Positions 7,976 to 16,486 of a stretch of 64,000 bases of DNA are shown in pieces; the stretch's first letter is position 1; the number at the start of each line of letters is the position of its first letter. Position numbers and translations under genes: made by a program. The notes beneath the pieces are model-generated. The model was not told the DNA's origin. It saw only the letters and a program-made list of their open reading frames with translations, and made no database searches. Source of the stretch: Ectopseudomonas composti (GTDB taxonomy: Bacteria; Pseudomonadota; Gammaproteobacteria; Pseudomonadales; Pseudomonadaceae); the NCBI RefSeq assembly GCF_900115475.1, contig NZ_FOWP01000016.1:62001-126000 (forward strand), in the 5' to 3' direction.

Positions 7976-9022
7976 ATGTCGGCTAAGAAGAAGTCCATCA
8001 CTACCCCGTTGCACCTGCTGCACCAACTGTCTGCCAGCCTGCTCGAACATCTGGAAAACGCCTGCTCGCAAGCGTTGATCGACGCCGAGAAACTGCTCGC
8101 CAAGCTGGAGAAGCAGCGTGGCAAAGCGCAGGAAAAACTGCACAAGGCCCGCAGCAAGCTGCAGGACGCCGCCGTTGCCGGCAAGGCAAAGGCGCAAGCC
8201 AAGGCCAAGGATGCAGTCGCCGAGCTGGAAGAGCTGCTCGATGCTCTCAAGGGCAGCCAGAGCGAAACCCGCACCTATATCGTTCAGCTCAAGCGTGATG
8301 CTCAGGAAAGCCTGAAGCTGGCCCAGGGCGTCGGCAAAGTGAAGGAAGCCGCTGGCAAGGCGCTGTCGGTACGAGAGGCGAAAGTGGCTGCTCCTGCCGC
8401 TAAATCTGCCAGCAAACCCGCCGCTGCGAAGAAGCCGGTAGCGGCCAAGGCGCCGGCTAAGAAGGCACCAGCCAAGCCTGCTGCTAAACCTGCCGCTGCG
8501 AAAGCCCCAGCCAAGCCCGCTGCTGCCAAGCCAGCCGCTGCAAAAGCGCCGGCCAAACCGGCGGCCGCCAAGCCTGCTACTGCAAAAGCTCCAGCTAAAC
8601 CGGCCGCCGCCAAGCCTGCTGCTGCAAAGGCGCCGGCTAAACCTGCTGCTGCCAAGCCAGCCGCTGCAAAAGCGCCGGGCAAACCGGCCGCCGCCAAGCC
8701 TGCTACTGCAAAAGCTCCAGCTAAACCGGCCGCCGCCAAGCCTGCTGCGGCAAAGGCGCCGGCTAAACCTGCTGCTGCCAAGCCAGCCGCTGCAAAAGCG
8801 CCGGCCAAACCGGCCGCTGCCAAACCAGCTGCTGCAAAAGCCCCAGCTAAACCTGCTGCCGCCAAGCCAGCCGCTGCAAAGGCGCCGGCTAAACCCGCTG
8901 CTGCGAAAGCCCCCGCCAAGGCCGCGACTGCTCCCGTAGCGCCTGCTGCTCCAGCGGCCGCTCCGGCGCCTGCCTCGGCCAGTAATGGCGTCGCTGCTCC
9001 AGGTACGTCGAACGCGTCCTAA
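7976..9022 (+). CDS. algP: AlgP, histone H1-like repeat protein
   Basis: 348 aa from ATG 7976, preceded by CTGGAGG. A longer open frame from 7838 overlaps the divergent FKBP start and is not needed. Residues 1-120 form a helical, coiled-coil-rich head (TPLHLLHQLSASLLEHLE). The C-terminal two thirds are a Lys-Pro-Ala tail with a 14-residue unit KPAAAKPAAAKAPA repeated about ten times, like eukaryotic histone H1. AlgP (AlgR3) was described in P. aeruginosa as a DNA-binding regulator of alginate. The 42-bp DNA repeats make the tail prone to length change. The 3' end overlaps the convergent gene by four bases. Confidence 0.95.
   Translation: MSAKKKSITTPLHLLHQLSASLLEHLENACSQALIDAEKLLAKLEKQRGKAQEKLHKARSKLQDAAVAGKAKAQAKAKDAVAELEELLDALKGSQSETRTYIVQLKRDAQESLKLAQGVGKVKEAAGKALSVREAKVAAPAAKSASKPAAAKKPVAAKAPAKKAPAKPAAKPAAAKAPAKPAAAKPAAAKAPAKPAAAKPATAKAPAKPAAAKPAAAKAPAKPAAAKPAAAKAPGKPAAAKPATAKAPAKPAAAKPAAAKAPAKPAAAKPAAAKAPAKPAAAKPAAAKAPAKPAAAKPAAAKAPAKPAAAKAPAKAATAPVAPAAPAAAPAPASASNGVAAPGTSNAS
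8487..8906 (+). repeat. 42-bp tandem repeats in the algP tail
   Basis: About ten copies of a 42-bp unit encode KPAAAKPAAAKAPA with small changes (one KPAAKPAAAKAPA, two with PAT, one with APG). A higher-order period of 126 bp is visible: the stretch CCTGCTACTGCAAAAGCTCC at 8573 recurs at 8699 with nearly identical flanks, which points to a recent three-unit duplication. Confidence 0.9.
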
Positions 9023-9462
9023 CCAGTGGCAACGGCGCCGCGCAGCACTTGCAGCGCGGCGCTGTCACTTCCGGCAAGGCGTTGCAGCCAGCCGCTGCCC
9101 GCGTTCTCGCTAGGCCACTCCCTGGTCAGTGCTTCCAGTCTTTTCAACAACAGTCGTTCGGCTTCCAGTTCCAATCGTTTGAGCTGCTCGCGCAGGGGCG
9201 CCAATTCGGCATCCTGGCTCGCCGCTGCTCGCCATTGCTGGCGCGTTTGCCTTAATGGCATGACGACGTTCTGCTGCCAGGGCTGCGCCAGGTCGCACAG
9301 GGCGCGTAGATAATCCTCCCGACAAGGAATGCTGCGCTGCTCCAGCCAGGCGCCAGTCAGCAACAGGCAGACGTCGCAGCCTGAATCCTGCAGCTGAAGA
9401 CAGGCACTTTCCACGCCCGGGCGAGCATAGAGTTGCACGGCGAAATTCCATAGATCCTGCAC
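9019..9462 (-). CDS. TIGR02444 (DUF2390) family protein
   Basis: 147 aa with the family pattern LWNFAVQLYARPGVESACLQLQ near the start and CDVCLLLTGAWLEQR. The remainder is helical with a charged central segment. The function of this gammaproteobacterial family is unknown. It is convergent with algP, sharing four bases at the 3' ends, and divergent from the ABC-F gene with only 50 bp between the starts. Confidence 0.8.
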   Translation of the reverse strand: MQDLWNFAVQLYARPGVESACLQLQDSGCDVCLLLTGAWLEQRSIPCREDYLRALCDLAQPWQQNVVMPLRQTRQQWRAAASQDAELAPLREQLKRLELEAERLLLKRLEALTREWPSENAGSGWLQRLAGSDSAALQVLRGAVATG

Positions 9463-9512
9463 GCGGCCTCCCAGGCGATTTCGGGGCGAAACTGATAGAC
9501 TCCGCCGCCATT

Positions 9513-11426
9513 ATGATCCGACTCCAGAACCTCACTCTACAGCGTGGTCCGCAACGCCTGCTCGAAGGCGCCGAGCTGACCCTGCACGCCGGTCACAAGG
9601 CCGGTCTGATTGGCGCCAACGGTGCCGGTAAATCCAGCCTGTTCGCCCTGTTGCGTGGCGAGCTGACGCCAGACGCCGGCGATTGCCTGCTGCCTGGCGA
9701 CTGGCGCATCGCCCATATGCGTCAGGAGGTCGATACCCTCGATCGACTGGCGGTGGACTACGTGCTCGACGGCGACCACAACCTGCGCCGCGTACAGGCC
9801 GAGTTGGCCGCTGCCGAGCAGAGTCACGACGGCGCTGCCATCGCGCGGCTGCACAGTGAGCTGGACAGCGCCGATGGCTATACCGCCGACGCCCGTGCAC
9901 GCAAGCTACTGGCCGGCCTGGGGTTCGAGAACGCGCAGATGGATCGCCGTGTCGGCGACTTCTCCGGCGGCTGGCGCATGCGCCTGAACCTGGCCCAGGC
10001 GCTGATGTGTCCGTCCGATCTGCTGCTGCTCGATGAGCCGACCAACCACTTGGATCTGGACGCGATTCTCTGGCTCGAAGGCTGGCTGCAAAGCTACCCC
10101 GGCACCTTGTTGCTGATTTCCCACGACCGCGATTTTCTCGATGCCGTGGTTGATCACGTCGCCCATGTCGAGCAGCGCAAGCTGACCCTGTACCGCGGTG
10201 GTTATACAGCCTTCGAGCGCACCCGCGCCGAACGTCTCGCGCAGCAGCAACAGGCGTACGAGAAGCAGCAGGTGCAACGCGCGCACATGGAAAAGTACAT
10301 TGCCCGCTTCAAGGCTCAGGCCACCAAGGCACGTCAGGCGCAGAGCCGGATCAAGGCCCTGGAGCGCATGGAAGAGCTGAGCGCGGCGCATGTCGACTCG
10401 CCTTTCGACTTCGTCTTCCGCGAGGCTGACAAGATCTCCACGCCGCTGCTCAGCCTTAGCGAAGGTCGCCTCGGTTATGGCGACAAGGCCGTGCTGCAGC
10501 AAGTCAAACTGAGCCTGGTGCCGGGTGCGCGCATCGGCCTGCTCGGCCCCAACGGTGCGGGCAAATCGACGCTGATCAAGAACCTCTCGGCTGAGCTGCA
10601 ACCGCTGGGCGGCAGCCTGACCCGTGGCGAGAACCTGGTGATCGGCTACTTCGCCCAGCATCAGCTCGATGCGCTGGACGATAAGGCCAGCCCGCTGCTG
10701 CACCTGCAACGTCTGGCGCCGAGTGAGCGCGAGCAGACCTTGCGCGATTTCCTCGGTGGCTTCGATTTCCGTGGCCCGCGCTGCGACGAGTCGGTGGTGA
10801 ATTTCTCAGGTGGCGAGAAGGCGCGCCTGGCCCTGGCGCTGATCGCCTGGGGCAAGCCCAACCTGCTGCTGCTCGACGAACCGACCAACCACCTCGACCT
10901 AGAAATGCGCCTGGCACTGACCATGGCTCTGCAGGAGTTCGCCGGTGCCGTGGTGGTGGTTTCTCACGATCGTCATCTGCTCAAGAGCACCACCGACGAG
11001 TTCCTGCTGGTTGCCGAAGGTCGCGTAGTGCCGTTCGACGGCGACCTGGACGACTATGCACGCTGGCTGGTCGATTACCGTCAGCGTCAGGCACCGTCCA
11101 GCGCGCCGGTTGAGGGTGCCGCGGACAAGACCGACAAGCGCGCTCAGCGCCAGGCCGCCGCCGCGCTGCGTCAGCAACTGGCACCGCACAAGAAGCAGGC
11201 CGACAAGCTCGAGCAGGAGCTGGGCAAGGTGCAGGAAAAGCTCGCTGCCGTGGAAACCCAGTTGGGCGACAGCGCTCTGTACGAGGCCGCGCGCAAGGAT
11301 GATTTGCGCGAGCATCTGGCCGCACAGGCGCAGCTCAAGGCCCGTGAAGCCGAGCTGGAGGAAGCCTGGCTGCTGGCGCTGGAAACCCTGGAGGCGTTGC
11401 AGCAGCAACTGGAGGAAGCCGAGTAA
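9513..11426 (+). CDS. yheS: ABC-F family ATPase, YheS type
   Basis: 637 aa with two ABC ATPase domains and no membrane part. Walker A motifs are GANGAGKSS (about residue 36) and GPNGAGKST (about residue 349). Signatures are FSGGWRMRLNLAQAL and FSGGEKARLALALI, each followed by LLLLDEPTNHLDL. A linker of about 80 residues joins the domains and a C-terminal coiled coil is rich in Gln and Glu. Size and motifs match YheS of E. coli, an ABC-F factor acting on ribosomes. The stop codon shares one base with the next start (TAATG). Confidence 0.92.
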   Translation: MIRLQNLTLQRGPQRLLEGAELTLHAGHKAGLIGANGAGKSSLFALLRGELTPDAGDCLLPGDWRIAHMRQEVDTLDRLAVDYVLDGDHNLRRVQAELAAAEQSHDGAAIARLHSELDSADGYTADARARKLLAGLGFENAQMDRRVGDFSGGWRMRLNLAQALMCPSDLLLLDEPTNHLDLDAILWLEGWLQSYPGTLLLISHDRDFLDAVVDHVAHVEQRKLTLYRGGYTAFERTRAERLAQQQQAYEKQQVQRAHMEKYIARFKAQATKARQAQSRIKALERMEELSAAHVDSPFDFVFREADKISTPLLSLSEGRLGYGDKAVLQQVKLSLVPGARIGLLGPNGAGKSTLIKNLSAELQPLGGSLTRGENLVIGYFAQHQLDALDDKASPLLHLQRLAPSEREQTLRDFLGGFDFRGPRCDESVVNFSGGEKARLALALIAWGKPNLLLLDEPTNHLDLEMRLALTMALQEFAGAVVVVSHDRHLLKSTTDEFLLVAEGRVVPFDGDLDDYARWLVDYRQRQAPSSAPVEGAADKTDKRAQRQAAAALRQQLAPHKKQADKLEQELGKVQEKLAAVETQLGDSALYEAARKDDLREHLAAQAQLKAREAELEEAWLLALETLEALQQQLEEAE

Positions 11427-11965
11427 TGGAACAGCTTGAACTGCTGGCAGCCTGGCGCGATCCGCTGATTCGCGCTGGCCAGGTACTGCTGATTATCCTG
11501 CTGGCATGGATCGCCCAGCGCATTCTTACCCGCGCCATCAGCCGTCTCGGCGCGCGCTACAGCCTGCTGCCGGCAGAAGTGCTGCAGCCGCTGCGCGGTC
11601 TGGTGCGCTGGCTGATCATGGGCAGCGCATTGCTCATGGTGCTGGAGCGCCTGGGCGTTTCGGCGACCGTACTGTGGACGGCGCTGACCGGCTTCACCGC
11701 TGTCGCTGCGGTGGCGTTCTTCGCCATCTGGAGTGTGCTGTCGAACATGTTCTGCGCGCTGCTGATCTTCACCATGGGCCCGTTTCGCCTGGGTGACACC
11801 GTCGAGGTCATCGAGAGCGCCGACAAGCCGGGTGTGAAGGGCAGGGTGATCTCCATCAACCTGTTCTACACCACCTTGCTGGATCTCAGCGAAGACGCGG
11901 CCGGTGCTGTGCTGCAGGTACCCAACAGCCTGTTCTTCCAGAAGTCGGTACGGCGCTGGCGCTGA
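11426..11965 (+). CDS. Short MscS-family mechanosensitive channel
   Basis: 179 aa, starting in the TAATG overlap with the ABC-F gene. There are three membrane segments (about residues 15-35, 55-75 and 80-115). The third is the pore-like helix LTGFTAVAAVAFFAIWSVLSN, followed by FTMGPFRLGDTVEV, the usual MscS beta-domain entry. The protein ends soon after the beta domain (VPNSLFFQKSVRRW), so it lacks the C-terminal alpha/beta cage of E. coli MscS (286 aa). The family relieves turgor in osmotic downshock. The length may be natural for this subgroup. Confidence 0.85.
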   Translation: MEQLELLAAWRDPLIRAGQVLLIILLAWIAQRILTRAISRLGARYSLLPAEVLQPLRGLVRWLIMGSALLMVLERLGVSATVLWTALTGFTAVAAVAFFAIWSVLSNMFCALLIFTMGPFRLGDTVEVIESADKPGVKGRVISINLFYTTLLDLSEDAAGAVLQVPNSLFFQKSVRRWR

Positions 11966-12041
11966 GTCACTGGTCGAGACGCAGACGCAGGAGTACGCTG
12001 TGTCGCTCTTCTCCTGATTTCAGCTTCTCGAGGTATGCATC

Positions 12042-12674
12042 ATGGCTTTGGAAACCTGGCTCGCTTTCTTCGTCGCCTGCTGGGTCATCAGCCTGTCGCC
12101 GGGTGCCGGTGCCGTGGCGTCGATGTCGGCCGGTATGCAGTACGGCTTCTGGCGCGGTTACTGGAACGCGCTCGGTTTGCAGCTCGGGCTGGCGCTGCAG
12201 ATCGCCATCGTCGCTGCCGGCGTGGGCGCCATCCTGGCCGCTTCGGCCCTGGCCTTCAGCCTGATCAAGTGGTTCGGCGTGGCCTATCTGGTGTTTCTCG
12301 CTTACAAGCAGTGGGTCGCGCTGCCTAGCGATCTGGATGCCGGTGCGGCCGAGCGCCCTATTGGCCGGCCACTGACCCTGGTGTTGCGCGGTTTTCTGGT
12401 CAACTTCAGCAACCCCAAGGCCATCGTCTTCATGCTCGCGGTACTGCCGCAGTTCATCAATCCGCATGCGCCACTGGTGGCGCAGTATCTGGTGATGGGC
12501 GTGACCATGATCATCGTGGATCTGATCGTCATGGCCGGCTACACCGGCCTCGCTTCGCGGGTCCTGCGACTGCTGCGCACGCCGCGTCAGCAGCGGCTGA
12601 TGAATCGCAGTTTTGCTGCGCTGTTCGCCGCCGCTGCCGGCTTGCTGGCGACGGTCAAGCGCGCGGCCGTCTGA
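12042..12674 (+). CDS. LysE/RhtB family amino-acid exporter
   Basis: 210 aa with about six membrane segments and the LysE signature SPGAGAVASMSAGMQYG near the N-terminus, where the subgroup usually has SPGPN. NFSNPKAIVFMLAVLPQF is also typical. Proteins of this family export lysine, homoserine, threonine or related compounds by proton exchange, but the substrate cannot be read from sequence. The gene stands alone between the MscS gene and a hairpin at 12683. Confidence 0.88.
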   Translation: MALETWLAFFVACWVISLSPGAGAVASMSAGMQYGFWRGYWNALGLQLGLALQIAIVAAGVGAILAASALAFSLIKWFGVAYLVFLAYKQWVALPSDLDAGAAERPIGRPLTLVLRGFLVNFSNPKAIVFMLAVLPQFINPHAPLVAQYLVMGVTMIIVDLIVMAGYTGLASRVLRLLRTPRQQRLMNRSFAALFAAAAGLLATVKRAAV

Positions 12675-12682
12675 GTCTCCTT

Positions 12683-12711
12683 CGGCATCGATCAATTAAT
12701 GATCGATGCCG
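12683..12711 (+). terminator. Palindromic hairpin after lysE-type gene
   Basis: A perfect 12-bp inverted repeat CGGCATCGATCA with a five-base AT loop lies 9 bp after the LysE stop. There is no run of T behind it, so it may act as a mRNA-stabilising hairpin or partial terminator. Confidence 0.5.
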
Positions 12712-12834
12712 CTCTGGAAGGCCGCTGCAGTGCTCCGTTCGGCTGATTGTTACTAGATATTTCAGATTGTTCTTGTGCTCGGTCGTTAGGCCGGCAACAA
12801 TTTAATGCCACCCATTCTCGTTTGGGATGCATTA

Positions 12835-14724
12835 ATGATCCGCTTTCGCTTCTCTCTTTCCTGGTTGATGCTGCCACTGCTGGCCAGCCTCAGCTTTCTC
12901 GCGGTTGCCGAGCCCCTCGACGGCGCCGCGCAAGCGCTGCACCTGATCGGTTACATTGGCGCCGATTACCCTGCCACCGTCACTGGCGGCCAAGTTGTCG
13001 ATGCCGGTGAATATCAGGAGCAGCTGGAATTTCTCGACGTCCTGCAGGGGCTGGTCGTCGCCTTGCCGGCTCAGGCTGGACGTGCCGAGCTGGAGCAGGG
13101 CGTCAGCAATCTGCGTCAGGCAATCACCCAGCGCCAGCCTGGCGAGGACGTCGCCAGCGCCGCCCGCAAATTGGGCGCACGTCTGGCCGAGCTCTATCAG
13201 GTGGCGCAGACCCCAGTGCTGACACCGGACCCGGAGCGTGGTGCACCGCTCTACGCGCAGCATTGTTCGGTGTGCCATGGCGACACCGGCCTAGGCGATG
13301 GGCCTGCCGGTATCGGCCTGGAGCCGGCACCGGCCAATCTGCGTGACGTCGCGCGCCTGGACCGGCTGAGCCTCTACGACCTCTACAACACCCTCGGCCT
13401 GGGCATCGAAGGCACCGATATGCCGGCTTTCGCTGATCAGCTCGATGAACGCCAGCGCTGGGATCTGGCGGCCTACATCGCCGGCTTCAGCGCCGCGCCG
13501 GCGCAGGGCCAGGCACGTTTCGCGATGAACGAGCTGGCAGGCCGCACGCCTGCCGAGATCACCGCCACTGGTGGCGATGTGGCGGCGTTTCGCGCTCAGC
13601 GGGCGCATCCGGTGCTGGAACAGCGCGGTCCGCAGCAATTGATCGGTTACACCCGCTCGACCTTGGAGCGCAGCCTGCAGGCCTATCGCGAGGGCGATCG
13701 TGAGCAGGCCTATGACCTTTCCGTCGGTGCCTACCTGGAAGGTTTCGAACTGGTCGAAAGTGCCCTCGACAACCTCGACGGCGTGCAGCGCAAGACCACC
13801 GAGCGCGCCCTGATGGCCTATCGGCAGGCGCTGCAGGATGGCGCCAGCGTCGCGCAGGCCGCCCAGGCACTGGAGCAAGCCAAGGTCGAGCTGGACAGGT
13901 CTGCGGCGCTGCTCGCCGATGGTGCGATGGATGACAGCCTGAGCTTCTTCGCCAGCCTGCTGATTCTGCTGCGCGAGGGGCTCGAGGCGATTCTGGTGTT
14001 GGCAGCGATTCTCGCTTTCTTGAACAACACCGGGCAGCAGCAGGCGGTGCGCAGTGTGCACATTGGCTGGGGCTTGGCGTTGCTCGCCGGCGTCGCAACC
14101 TGGGCAGTAGCGGCCTACCTGATCGACATCAGCGGCGCCCAGCGTGAGCTGCTGGAAGGTGCCACAGCACTGTTCGCCAGCGTGGTGCTGCTGTGGGTCG
14201 GCGTGTGGATGCATGATCGCCGCCATGCTGCAGCCTGGCAGGATTACATCAAGAGCAGCCTGGTCGGTGGTGGCGGCCGTTTCGGTTTCGCCATGTTGGC
14301 GTTCTTCTCGGTATATCGCGAACTGTTCGAAGTGATCCTGTTCTACGAAACCCTCTGGCTGCAGGCCGGCCCCGCCGGGCACGGTGCTGTACTGGCTGGC
14401 GCCGCCGCCGCGCTGGTGCTGCTGATCGGCCTGGCCTGGGTGATCTTGCGTGGCTCGCGCAAACTGCCGTTGGCGACGTTCTTCGGTATCAACGCGGTGC
14501 TGTTGTGTGTGCTATCCGTGGTCTTCGCCGGCCATGGCGTGGCTGCACTACAGGAAGCCGGCGTGCTCGGTACGCGCCCGGTGGCATTCTTCGAGTTCGA
14601 CTGGTTGGGCATTCATGCTGATGCCTGGAGCCTGTCGGCGCAGGGCCTGGCGCTGGCGGGTATCGCCCTGCTGTATGGGCGCAGCCTGCTGGGCGAGCGG
14701 CGCCGTGCAGCGGCTCAGGCCTGA
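12835..14724 (+). CDS. Cytochrome c-FTR1 fusion iron permease
   Basis: 629 aa from ATG 12835, which opens a good signal peptide. A start at 12805 would put extra residues before it. Residues 20-230 are periplasmic and include a c-type haem site C144-S-V-C147-H148 with Met ligand candidates downstream. A helical segment follows, and residues about 365-620 form an FTR1/EfeU permease with the two RExxE iron motifs REGLE (380-384) and RELFE (495-499). FTR1 proteins import ferric iron made by oxidation of Fe(II). Here the fused cytochrome may take the electron, by inference. No EfeO or EfeB gene is next to it. Confidence 0.92.
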   Translation: MIRFRFSLSWLMLPLLASLSFLAVAEPLDGAAQALHLIGYIGADYPATVTGGQVVDAGEYQEQLEFLDVLQGLVVALPAQAGRAELEQGVSNLRQAITQRQPGEDVASAARKLGARLAELYQVAQTPVLTPDPERGAPLYAQHCSVCHGDTGLGDGPAGIGLEPAPANLRDVARLDRLSLYDLYNTLGLGIEGTDMPAFADQLDERQRWDLAAYIAGFSAAPAQGQARFAMNELAGRTPAEITATGGDVAAFRAQRAHPVLEQRGPQQLIGYTRSTLERSLQAYREGDREQAYDLSVGAYLEGFELVESALDNLDGVQRKTTERALMAYRQALQDGASVAQAAQALEQAKVELDRSAALLADGAMDDSLSFFASLLILLREGLEAILVLAAILAFLNNTGQQQAVRSVHIGWGLALLAGVATWAVAAYLIDISGAQRELLEGATALFASVVLLWVGVWMHDRRHAAAWQDYIKSSLVGGGGRFGFAMLAFFSVYRELFEVILFYETLWLQAGPAGHGAVLAGAAAALVLLIGLAWVILRGSRKLPLATFFGINAVLLCVLSVVFAGHGVAALQEAGVLGTRPVAFFEFDWLGIHADAWSLSAQGLALAGIALLYGRSLLGERRRAAAQA

Positions 14725-14742
14725 GCCGTTGGACTAGGCGTG

Positions 14743-14770
14743 AACGAGGGCGGCTTTGCTCGCCCTCGTT
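14743..14770 (+). terminator. Hairpin terminator after FTR1 gene
   Basis: A 10-bp perfect inverted repeat AACGAGGGCG with loop GCTTTGCT starts 19 bp after the stop codon. The second arm ends in GTT and no long T-run follows. Confidence 0.55.
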
Positions 14771-14850
14771 GCGCGATAGCGTGAACCGCTGCCACGACAG
14801 CGAGTCTCAGTGCACCTAGGCTGGCTTCAATTCCTTTGCCGAGTGCACGC

Positions 14851-15186
14851 ATGTCCTCCTCGATTCACTCCACTCACTACGCCGACAGTCCTGATCTGGC
14901 GTTGGCTGCTCTGCGTCATCCCTCCCTGGAGCAGGCACTTTCTGCGGCATGTGCTCAGCTTGCCGTGCGCGAGGCGTTTCTCGCGGCGCTGCGCGATCCG
15001 GCCATTGGCCCGCAGCCACGCTTGCTGTTGGCGATTTCCGGCGCCGATGTGCACGCTCAGCGGCGCCTGGCGGCGCTGGTTGCCGAGTTGCTGCCCGATG
15101 AGGTGGAACTGGACCTGATCGAGTTGGCCGACGACAACCTGTCGCGTGCCGTGCGTGAGCGCTGCGAGCCCTTCTACAACGCCTGA
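14851..15186 (+). CDS. Conserved hypothetical protein
   Basis: 111 aa from ATG 14851; a TTG five codons upstream is possible. The protein is soluble, Ala/Leu-rich and acidic, with LALAALRHPSLEQALSAACA near the start and LSRAVRERCEPFYNA at the end. The end recalls the C-terminal domain seen in SseB-like (enhanced serine sensitivity) proteins, but I would not assign function on this. It lies just upstream of yaiI on the same strand and may share its transcript. Confidence 0.65.
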   Translation: MSSSIHSTHYADSPDLALAALRHPSLEQALSAACAQLAVREAFLAALRDPAIGPQPRLLLAISGADVHAQRRLAALVAELLPDEVELDLIELADDNLSRAVRERCEPFYNA

Positions 15187-15238
15187 TTCATTCGTCTGCT
15201 GGCATACTGAGCGCTGATTGTTCTGCGGAAGTTGCTGC

Positions 15239-15688
15239 ATGCGTGTATGGATCGACGCCGACGCCTGCCCTCGGGCGGCGCGGGATCAGGTGGTCAAGTT
15301 CGCCCTCAAACGAGGTTTCGAGGTGGTGCTGGTGGCCGGCCAGGCCGTGGCCCGGCCGAACTTCGCCTGTGTGAAGCTGATTGTGGTGCCCAGCGGGCCG
15401 GACGCGGCCGATGATCACCTGGTGGAGCATGCCGTGCCCGGCGAGTTGGTGATCTGCAGCGACGTACCGTTGGCCGACCGCTTGGTGAAGAAGGGCGTTG
15501 CCGCGCTCGACCCGCGAGGCCGCGAGTTCGATGAACGCAACATGGGCGAGCGTCTGGCGGTGCGCAATCTGTTCACCGACCTGCGCGAGCAGGGGCAGAT
15601 GGGCGGTGGTCAGGCACCCTATTCGGAAAAGGACCGGCAGGCCTTCGCCAATGCGCTGGATAGGATTCTCACGCGCTTGAGTCGCTAG
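15239..15688 (+). CDS. yaiI: YaiI/YqxD family (UPF0178) protein
   Basis: 149 aa from ATG 15239. An upstream TTG at 15218 was rejected because the family begins MRVWIDADACP. Conserved aspartates occur in WIDADACPRAARDQV and ICSDVPLADRLVKKG, and FDERNMGERL is also typical. This DUF188 family has a PIN-like nuclease fold by published structure-based grouping; its cellular role is not established. It is 52 bp downstream of the preceding hypothetical gene. Confidence 0.92.
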   Translation: MRVWIDADACPRAARDQVVKFALKRGFEVVLVAGQAVARPNFACVKLIVVPSGPDAADDHLVEHAVPGELVICSDVPLADRLVKKGVAALDPRGREFDERNMGERLAVRNLFTDLREQGQMGGGQAPYSEKDRQAFANALDRILTRLSR

Positions 15689-15793
15689 CTGTCTCGGCTA
15701 CCGAGGCAATGACCGTAGGAGCGCGCGCCTACAAAGGCATCCGTTCAGCCGCACAGTTGTAGCCCGGATAAAATCCGGGGGCGGTGGACTCCG

Positions 15794-16261
15794 TCAGCCG
15801 CACAGATAGGTGCCAGTGCCCACTGCCACCAGCACGCCTTCGTCGTTATGCAGTTCCATGCGGATTACCGCAACCTTGTTGCCGGCGCGCAGGGGCATGG
15901 CCGTGGCAGTGAAGCGCTGACCACGGCCGGGGCGCAGGTAGTCGATGCGCAGGTCGATGGTGCCGAGCTTGGACAGCTTGCTCATGCGCTCGGTCGCCGG
16001 CAGATGCTGATGATTGGCGAAGGCGCCGATCAGTGCCATGGCGCCGCCACACACGTCGAGCAGTGAGGAAATCACGCCGCCATGCAGGATGCCGTGGACG
16101 AAGTTGCCAATCAGCTCGGGCTTCATCGGCAGGTGCATGGTCACCTGCTCCTCGCTCAGTTCAGTGATCTCGATGCCGAGAAACTGGTTGAACGGGATGC
16201 GCTGGAAGAAAGCTGTCACCGCCTGTTGCAGGTCGGGACTGAGGACGAAGGGCTGGGACAT
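15794..16261 (-). CDS. YigI-type hotdog thioesterase
   Basis: 155 aa starting at the ATG ending at 16261 (MSQPFVLSPDLQQA). The frame stays open upstream to 16345 but that part has no family similarity. The core holds the hotdog-fold motif NFVHGILHGGVISSLLDVCGG, with the Asp expected for catalysis, and a C-terminal VGTGTYL strand. The family hydrolyses acyl-CoA thioesters; the substrate is unknown. The gene is on the opposite strand to yaiI and downstream of elbB. Confidence 0.85.
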   Translation of the reverse strand: MSQPFVLSPDLQQAVTAFFQRIPFNQFLGIEITELSEEQVTMHLPMKPELIGNFVHGILHGGVISSLLDVCGGAMALIGAFANHQHLPATERMSKLSKLGTIDLRIDYLRPGRGQRFTATAMPLRAGNKVAVIRMELHNDEGVLVAVGTGTYLCG

Positions 16262-16402
16262 GGCAAGGGCTCCGGGAAATCCTGCCGTCACGCTGCAGTA
16301 CCGCGCAAGACTTGGCCAGAGGCAATGCAGGAGTGCCCTGAGCATTGGCCGGATCGGCCTGACGCTCGGGTGCGTTCCGCTTCAGCTTCAGCACCGATGA
16401 GC

Positions 16403-16456
16403 GTGGGCTGAAGCCCACCCTACAAAGTTCAAGATTCCAGCCCGTAGGGTGGGTCG
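16403..16456. repeat. REP-like element GTGGGCTGAAGCCCACCCTAC
   Basis: An inverted pair: a hairpin ending CACCCTAC, about 20 bases of spacer, then GTAGGGTGGG. It lies between the thioesterase and elbB genes. Similar elements occur at 29151, 47352 and 56516. Confidence 0.6.
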
Positions 16457-16486
16457 GGCGCAACGTTACACGCCGACGCCTGCAGA

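Noticed and set aside
8487..8906. CRISPR-like repeat array
   Set aside because: The repeats are contiguous 42-bp coding units in frame within algP, without unique spacers.
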